Positions 7,004-11,047 of a DNA stretch of 11,047 bases are shown here, piece by piece (within the stretch, counting starts at the first letter, position 1; every line of letters starts with the position of its first letter). The translations under genes were made by a program, and so were the position numbers. Below the pieces are notes generated by a model. The model had not been told where the DNA came from. It saw nothing but the letters and a program-made list of their open reading frames with translations, and did no database searches. Source of the stretch: Aestuariivita sp049276915 (GTDB lineage Bacteria > Pseudomonadota > Alphaproteobacteria > Rhodobacterales > Rhodobacteraceae). The stretch is from assembly GCF_049276915.1 (NCBI RefSeq), contig NZ_JBASXK010000013.1, positions 1 to 11,047 of the forward strand. The letters are read 5' to 3'.

Positions 7004-7468
7004 ATGGAACTTTCCAGAATCCTCAAGCCCGAGGGCGTCAAGGTCCTGTCGACGGTCTCGAGCAAGAAGAGACTGTTTCAGGATATCGGAGATCTGGCCA
7101 GTTCGGTCTATGGTTTGCCTACGGGTGCAACCGTGGATGCTTTGTTGGAACGCGAAAGCCTTGGCCCCACCGGTGTGGGCCATGGCGTCGCCCTGCCCCA
7201 TGCCCGCATGGACGGGCTTGAGGCAGTTTCCGGCATCTTTGTGCTGCTGGAAAAGCCGATTGATTTTGGCGCAGTCGATCGCCAGCCGGTGGACATCGCC
7301 TTTGCACTCTTCGCCCCGGAAGAGGCAGGTGTGGAGCACCTCAAGGCGCTGGCGCTTGTGTCGCGCACGCTGCGCGAACCTGCGCTTTGCGCCAAGCTTC
7401 GCGCCAATACTGACGCGGCCACTCTCTATGCTATTCTGACAGAAGGCAGGTCGGTTCAGGCCGCCTGA
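7004..7468 (+). CDS. ptsN: Nitrogen-regulatory PTS enzyme IIA (PtsN)
   Basis: A 154-residue EIIA-Ntr protein, the terminal phosphoacceptor of the regulatory PTS (EI-Ntr, NPr, EIIA-Ntr). It controls targets such as potassium transport and stress responses by protein contact rather than sugar uptake. The PTS EIIA type 2 domain fills the protein. The phosphorylated histidine is H66 in GVGHGVALPHARMD, and EEAGVEHLKALALVSRTL is the typical later helix. The MELSRILKPE start gives the usual family length and has GGAG (6991-6994) nine bases upstream. An ATG at 6989, five codons earlier, is the main alternative. A TTG at 6962 is unlikely. It follows hpf, the standard arrangement in Proteobacteria. Its stop is only seven bases from the end of the convergent sulfotransferase gene, and no terminator hairpin is visible between them. 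Confidence 0.93.
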   Translation: MELSRILKPEGVKVLSTVSSKKRLFQDIGDLASSVYGLPTGATVDALLERESLGPTGVGHGVALPHARMDGLEAVSGIFVLLEKPIDFGAVDRQPVDIAFALFAPEEAGVEHLKALALVSRTLREPALCAKLRANTDAATLYAILTEGRSVQAA

Positions 7469-7475
7469 TGTTGCC

Positions 7476-8906
7476 TTAGCGTTTCCGCCAGGCCCCGAAG
7501 CCGAACTGCATATAGTCGCGCTGATAGACATCAGCAGCCTGCGCTTCCAACCCGTCGTCGTAAATCTCTGACAATTGATAGGGCGTGTCGGCATCCGGCA
7601 CACTTGGAACAGGTGTCGGCGTGCAACCGACTTTGGCTGCAAGGGCGGGCAGGTCCGTCATCATCTCATCGGCACGGATAACCAGATCAGGCACCGCAAA
7701 CTCGCTGAAGCCCTGAAGAAACTGGGCCTGTGAACACCAGAAAGCATCCACACGCAAAGCTGTCTGGCCTGCCAGATTGGCTTTGATGAAATCAAGGAAC
7801 GCTGAAAACGCAGCGCGGTGATCCTGAGCCGAGTATCCCTCATCTGGCATCTCTTCAGGGATGGGCAGGTTGAAGTTCTTGCGCAGGCTACGGCGGATTT
7901 GCGCATAGTTGCCCGAACCGGTCGACAGAATCTTTGAACAAAAGGCGTGATGCGCCCGCTCCAAGGGATGCGGCAGCACGGTAAAGCGGCGATGACCGGG
8001 GTGGCTGCGCATCCAGTTGCGCAGATCCTGCTGGTTCATCTTGCGGATCAGATCACGGCGCGAGACGCCATCAAGGGCGGCCAGCCACGCCTCGACCTGG
8101 TGTTCCGGCCCGCCCTTGATCGGCAGATACATCAGCGGAGCGTCTTTCGCCGCGACATAGCTGGGCACGGCGGCCCCGCGCCTGGGTTCGAAATTTGGCG
8201 TGCGGGTCAGGTTGAACTGATCCATCCGGGCCAACGCATCCTGCATCTGGCCGGGATTGGCGACCTTCTCGGTCAGTGGTTGCGGGTTCTGCCGTTTGAG
8301 GTTCTTGGACAGACCTTCCAGTTGCGCCTCGACACCCAGCCATTTGGCCAGACCGTTCATCACCTCGATGGATTGCAGGTCTTCATAGGCGACATAGAAC
8401 GGGGTCTGTCCACTTGTCTGAAGCCGGTTCAGCAGCATGACCTGAAACTCTTGCAACGCATCCACATGGGCGGCGAATTCATCGGGGTCAAAGCGCGCCT
8501 TGGCCTCTTTGCGCTTTTGCCCATTCGTGAGTTTCCCCTGACCTGTGGCCTGCGAGATCTTCCACGAGACGTATCTGTCCACCGGATTGCGCGTCAGGAT
8601 GATCTTGGCACAGCCCGGATCGTCCAGAATCATGTCCAGAACCCGAGGATCGTGATCGTGGAAGTACCGAAACCCGCCCAGCAAGGCGGGCTGACGTTTG
8701 ATCATGGACAGCAGGCGGATCGGGTCCGCGTCCCTCTCGGCCAGAGTGATGCCCAGAACGTCATCATGCGTCGGATAGCCGATGAAATGGGGGTTGAACG
8801 CCTCTCCATAGCAGGTGACGCCGTCAAAGGCGTTCAGATTGGTCTCAAGGAAATTCGATCCTGTGCGCATCTCGGCAAAGACCGTGAAATATTCAAAGCG
8901 CGCCAT
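7476..8906 (-). CDS. Tandem two-domain sulfotransferase (NodH/Stf0-like N-terminal half)
   Basis: A 476-residue protein expected to transfer sulfate from PAPS to a glycan. The N-terminal half (about 1-235) has both PAPS-binding signatures: the 5'-phosphosulfate loop EMRTGSNFL (12-20) and the 3'-phosphate motif IILTRNPVDRYVS (102-114). A YEDL box follows at 174-177, as in NodH/Stf0-type LPS and Nod-factor sulfotransferases. The C-terminal half (about 256-476) resembles Sulfotransfer_2 proteins, with FTVLPHPLERAHHAF (308-322), DLVIRADEMMTDLPALAAKVG (407-427 region) and a YQRDYMQFGF end. There the loop usually reading PKTGGTS is IKGGPEH (264-269 region), and the arginine before HPLER is a proline. 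The second domain may therefore be catalytically impaired. AGGTGA, overlapping the stop of the upstream glycosyltransferase, sets the start at 8906, so translation is likely coupled. The acceptor is unknown. Confidence 0.82.
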   Translation of the reverse strand: MARFEYFTVFAEMRTGSNFLETNLNAFDGVTCYGEAFNPHFIGYPTHDDVLGITLAERDADPIRLLSMIKRQPALLGGFRYFHDHDPRVLDMILDDPGCAKIILTRNPVDRYVSWKISQATGQGKLTNGQKRKEAKARFDPDEFAAHVDALQEFQVMLLNRLQTSGQTPFYVAYEDLQSIEVMNGLAKWLGVEAQLEGLSKNLKRQNPQPLTEKVANPGQMQDALARMDQFNLTRTPNFEPRRGAAVPSYVAAKDAPLMYLPIKGGPEHQVEAWLAALDGVSRRDLIRKMNQQDLRNWMRSHPGHRRFTVLPHPLERAHHAFCSKILSTGSGNYAQIRRSLRKNFNLPIPEEMPDEGYSAQDHRAAFSAFLDFIKANLAGQTALRVDAFWCSQAQFLQGFSEFAVPDLVIRADEMMTDLPALAAKVGCTPTPVPSVPDADTPYQLSEIYDDGLEAQAADVYQRDYMQFGFGAWRKR

Positions 8907-8912
8907 TGCGGA

Positions 8913-10610
8913 TCACCTGACCAGATAGGGTTTGCGCGGCTGCGGCGGTTTGTTGACCGGCACGGGATTGACCGGAAAATCCCCCATCAGATAGGGATGC
9001 ATCCCCTGGTTCTTGAGGTTCTGCAGGAACTGGCCGAACCCATCCAGATTGACCATCTTGGGTGCCTCTGAAAGCCGGCGGTCATGCACGGTGCCAATCT
9101 CATCGAGGATGGTTTGCAAAGGCTCCATTGGGGCTTCGATGAATTCCGCCATTGTCCAGATTCGAATGCGCGCCTTGGAATGGACGGAACGAAGCACATC
9201 CAGATGTTTGCTTTCCTTGCGCTGAAGATCCGCCGCTTCGGCCCTCAGATCGGCAAAATTGCGATTGGTGCGGAACAAGGGCACGGCCCAGGCCCCCGAA
9301 ATGACCGAGATCTGTGCATTCGGGTCTCTTGCCAAAAGCGAACCGACTTTCTGGTTGTCACCAGGGCCATATTGGAACACTTGCCGTTCGCCGCGCGTGT
9401 TCCAGATCAGGCTTGTCAGAAAGGCCTTGGGTTCATAATCGCGGGTCTTGGCGCTATCGCTCAGACAGCCGTTGATCATGCTCTGCCCGCCCGCGAACTC
9501 GGCACGTTCCTTGGCAAAGAGATGGCCATGCACCCGCGCACCCGTCGACTTGAACAGCCAGGTTTCAAAATCCTCGAACAGTTCGGAAAAGCCTTCAAAC
9601 ACCGAGTACGGGCTGCATGTGACCCCGTTTTCCCAGTCCTCGTTGGGAAAGCGGCTGTGCATGTAAAGGCCGGGTCGCCCCCGGGTACGTCGCTCGACAG
9701 CCTTGGCGAAAATGCGGTCAATCTTGCCGGGGCTGGGTTCTGTCTGTTTCGCCTCACTGTCACGGGCTTCAAGAAAGACCTCATAAAGCCGCTTGGCCCG
9801 AGGCCAGATCTTGCGCGCGACAAAACAATCGGACCTGCGCAGCAATTGCAGGTGATCATCGTAAAAGATGTGCGGCTTGCCCTGGAAATCGAACTTGGAC
9901 AGGGTCAGCGACCGGCTTTCGATGTTGCCGGAGTAAAGCCGCACAAGTGTCTGGAAATAACTTTCGTCCGGGATCCAGACCTGGCTGAAATATGCGTCGT
10001 AGCGTTGGCGTTCGGGATCTTGCAGAATGGCGGACAGAGTCTGTCGGGTCAGGCACCACCACTGGCTGCCCATATGTGGCACAAGGCCTGACGGCAAGCG
10101 GCGTTTCAGGCGCAGTCTGCGCTGTATATCCACACTGAGGTCGAACAGGGCACGATGCCGTTTCCACGAAAACGGAAACCGCAAAGTAAAGCGTTCTTCA
10201 TCGAGGCCACCCATTGTCCAAGGCACATCAGCCGTCGTCGCGCTTTCGATGAAATCCGTGCGCGGACTGCCCGCAAGATACTCGACCAGTTCCCTGACCG
10301 GGCGCAGCGGCAGACATGAACCAGAGGTCAGATAGACATGGCTGACGTCTTCATAACCTGCCAACATCAGCTCGCAAGCCGACTGCGTAGCCGCAACCAG
10401 ACCCCACCGGCCCCATTCGCATCTGTGGCGCTTGGAAAACCGGATCAGCGGGTCTCCGGACAACGCATCCTCAAACGCGCGGTAAGCCTTTCGCGAGACG
10501 TTCTGATCGACATGGATCACGACCGGACACCCTGCGGCGGTCCAATGACGGGCAACTTGTTCGGCCCTATGCAGCGCAGTATGCACCAGCATGACAATCC
10601 CGACCGTCAT
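8913..10610 (-). CDS. GT14-type (core-2/I-branching) glycosyltransferase with C-terminal extension
   Basis: A 565-residue predicted glycosyltransferase. The N-terminal 300 residues match the Branch (GT14) family: GIVMLVHT near the start with H10, VVIHVDQN with D35, HVYLTSGSCLPLRP (91-104), HMGSQWWCLTRQT (179-191) and IPDESYFQTLV with D215 and E216. GT14 enzymes add N-acetylglucosamine or xylose to glycan branches. The real donor here is unknown. The C-terminal part (about 310-545), with RPGLYMHSRFPNEDW and SPYSVFEGFSELFEDFETW, is a separate domain that I recall as DUF5927 in Rhodobacterales proteins, perhaps a sulfotransferase-like or accessory domain. No signal peptide or membrane segment is evident. 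AAAGGG eight bases upstream supports the start at 10610, which overlaps the preceding gene's stop as ATGA. The frame remains open upstream to 10859, but that stretch encodes the neighbouring gene in another frame. Confidence 0.85.
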   Translation of the reverse strand: MTVGIVMLVHTALHRAEQVARHWTAAGCPVVIHVDQNVSRKAYRAFEDALSGDPLIRFSKRHRCEWGRWGLVAATQSACELMLAGYEDVSHVYLTSGSCLPLRPVRELVEYLAGSPRTDFIESATTADVPWTMGGLDEERFTLRFPFSWKRHRALFDLSVDIQRRLRLKRRLPSGLVPHMGSQWWCLTRQTLSAILQDPERQRYDAYFSQVWIPDESYFQTLVRLYSGNIESRSLTLSKFDFQGKPHIFYDDHLQLLRRSDCFVARKIWPRAKRLYEVFLEARDSEAKQTEPSPGKIDRIFAKAVERRTRGRPGLYMHSRFPNEDWENGVTCSPYSVFEGFSELFEDFETWLFKSTGARVHGHLFAKERAEFAGGQSMINGCLSDSAKTRDYEPKAFLTSLIWNTRGERQVFQYGPGDNQKVGSLLARDPNAQISVISGAWAVPLFRTNRNFADLRAEAADLQRKESKHLDVLRSVHSKARIRIWTMAEFIEAPMEPLQTILDEIGTVHDRRLSEAPKMVNLDGFGQFLQNLKNQGMHPYLMGDFPVNPVPVNKPPQPRKPYLVR

Positions 10611-11047
10611 GCCCAGTTCCCTTTGGACATCAGGCCAAGGATCTCGAGTTGGCGCCAGTTGATGTATTTCTCGCTCCACTTGCACCACAGCTCGGGGTTC
10701 TCGGCGAGCTGCTCTGCATAGGCACGATACTCGACCGAGGCCGAATAGTGTTGCTTGCGATCCAGCTCCTCTTTGGCCTTTTGGGTAAACGTGTCGATGA
10801 ATTTGGCATGCAGCAACACGCCCGATGCTTTCTCCCCCCCCCCCATTCGTCATACACAAGGTTCAGACCACGCGGCAAAAGCATGTGTGTGGAACTGACA
10901 TAGACATATCGACTGTCCCACTTCACCAGCGGGATCTTGTTCAGCGCAGGGGCCAGAGCGGGTTTGTCAGGAAAGAACACACGGCTGCGCGGGCCGCCCT
11001 GAATCCAGAGATTGCCGAAGCGCTTGTTCTTTTTCATCGTGTAGTTG
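10607..11047 (-). CDS. Glycosyltransferase family 2-like, C-terminal part, frame broken at a G11 tract (partial)
   Basis: The gene enters from beyond the right edge and is transcribed leftwards. In the first frame it reads NYTMKKNKRFGNLW, then KIPLVKWDSRYVYVSSTH and LPRGLNLVYDEW, and meets eleven G (10844-10834). As sequenced, translation continues as GGGRKHRACCC with a low-complexity Arg/Ser/Pro-rich tail to a stop at 10630. In another frame after the tract the conserved family ending is intact: GVLLHAKFIDTFTQKAKEEL, KQHYSASVEYRAY and WRQLEILGLM, stopping at 10607 with an ATGA overlap with the GT14 gene. Both halves resemble one family, GT2/GT92-like proteins (Pfam Glyco_tranf_2_4) with the SSTH and LLHxKF motifs. 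A tract of nine or twelve G would join them. The gene may be phase-variable, decayed or misread at the homopolymer. The catalytic N terminus is outside the window. Confidence 0.75.
10834..10844 (-). repeat. G11 homopolymer tract (C11 on the + strand) inside a glycosyltransferase gene
   Basis: Eleven identical bases in a row; no other run of G or C that I noticed in the window exceeds about five. It sits in a poorly conserved linker between the VYDEW and GVLLHAKF segments of the glycosyltransferase, at exactly the point where the coding frame changes. Tracts of this kind mutate in length by slipped-strand mispairing. Confidence 0.95.

Noticed and set aside
7469..7475. Bidirectional terminator between ptsN and the convergent sulfotransferase gene
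   Set aside because: The gap is only seven bases and no hairpin was found around the two stop codons.
7947..9071. Long + strand open frame of about 374 codons opposite the sulfotransferase gene
   Set aside because: It is an antisense shadow of a gene with recognisable PAPS motifs and a proper Shine-Dalgarno; the frame itself has no domain pattern.
9084..10091. Open + strand frame of about 335 codons opposite the GT14 gene
   Set aside because: The minus strand carries the GT14 motifs in order, and the antisense translation has no family features.
10611..10859. N-terminal extension of the GT14 protein up to 10859
   Set aside because: This stretch codes for the C terminus of the preceding glycosyltransferase in another frame, and the GT14 family start matches position 10610. 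It matters only for the possible fusion at a tract length of ten.
1..11047. CRISPR array, tRNA, insertion sequence or prophage
   Set aside because: No regularly spaced repeats, no tRNA-like cloverleaf, and no transposase, integrase or phage structural motif was seen on either strand.

Overview
The window looks like chromosome of an alphaproteobacterium of the Rhodobacteraceae (Roseobacter group). The grounds are a moderately high G+C content, a long DmdC-type acyl-CoA dehydrogenase, and the gene order short RNase D - KpsF/KdsD - LptC - LptA - LptB - long-form HPF - PtsN, which I recall as usual for that family. No tRNA, rRNA, CRISPR array, insertion sequence or phage gene was seen.

Layout. 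Positions 1-800 (+) hold the tail of an unidentified gene and a 216-residue protein with a C-terminal ParB-like motif. Positions 825-2561 (-) encode a 578-residue acyl-CoA dehydrogenase. From a 121-bp divergent gap a compact + strand block starts: RNase D-like exonuclease, arabinose-5-phosphate isomerase (Kdo synthesis), then LptC, LptA and LptB (LPS export). Their junctions overlap or are only 9 bp apart, so they are probably one operon. A 260-bp gap with a promoter-like sequence and two leader hairpins precedes hpf and ptsN. No rpoN lies between lptB and hpf.

Positions 7476-11047 (-) are a surface-glycan type locus. In transcription order it holds the 3' part of a GT2-like glycosyltransferase, a GT14-type glycosyltransferase with a large C-terminal extension, and a protein that looks like two fused sulfotransferase domains. 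The three are tightly packed: an ATGA stop/start overlap, then a 6-bp gap with the Shine-Dalgarno over the preceding stop codon. They could build and sulfate a branched cell-surface or exopolysaccharide glycan.

The most striking signal is a run of 11 C (11 G on the coding strand) at 10834-10844 inside the first glycosyltransferase. As sequenced it throws the gene out of frame. G9 or G12 would restore the conserved C terminus and the ATGA overlap with the next gene. G10 would instead read without a stop into the downstream GT14 gene. This is either a phase-variable contingency switch controlling a glycan locus, a slippage site, a decayed gene, or a homopolymer sequencing error. The sequence alone cannot decide among them.
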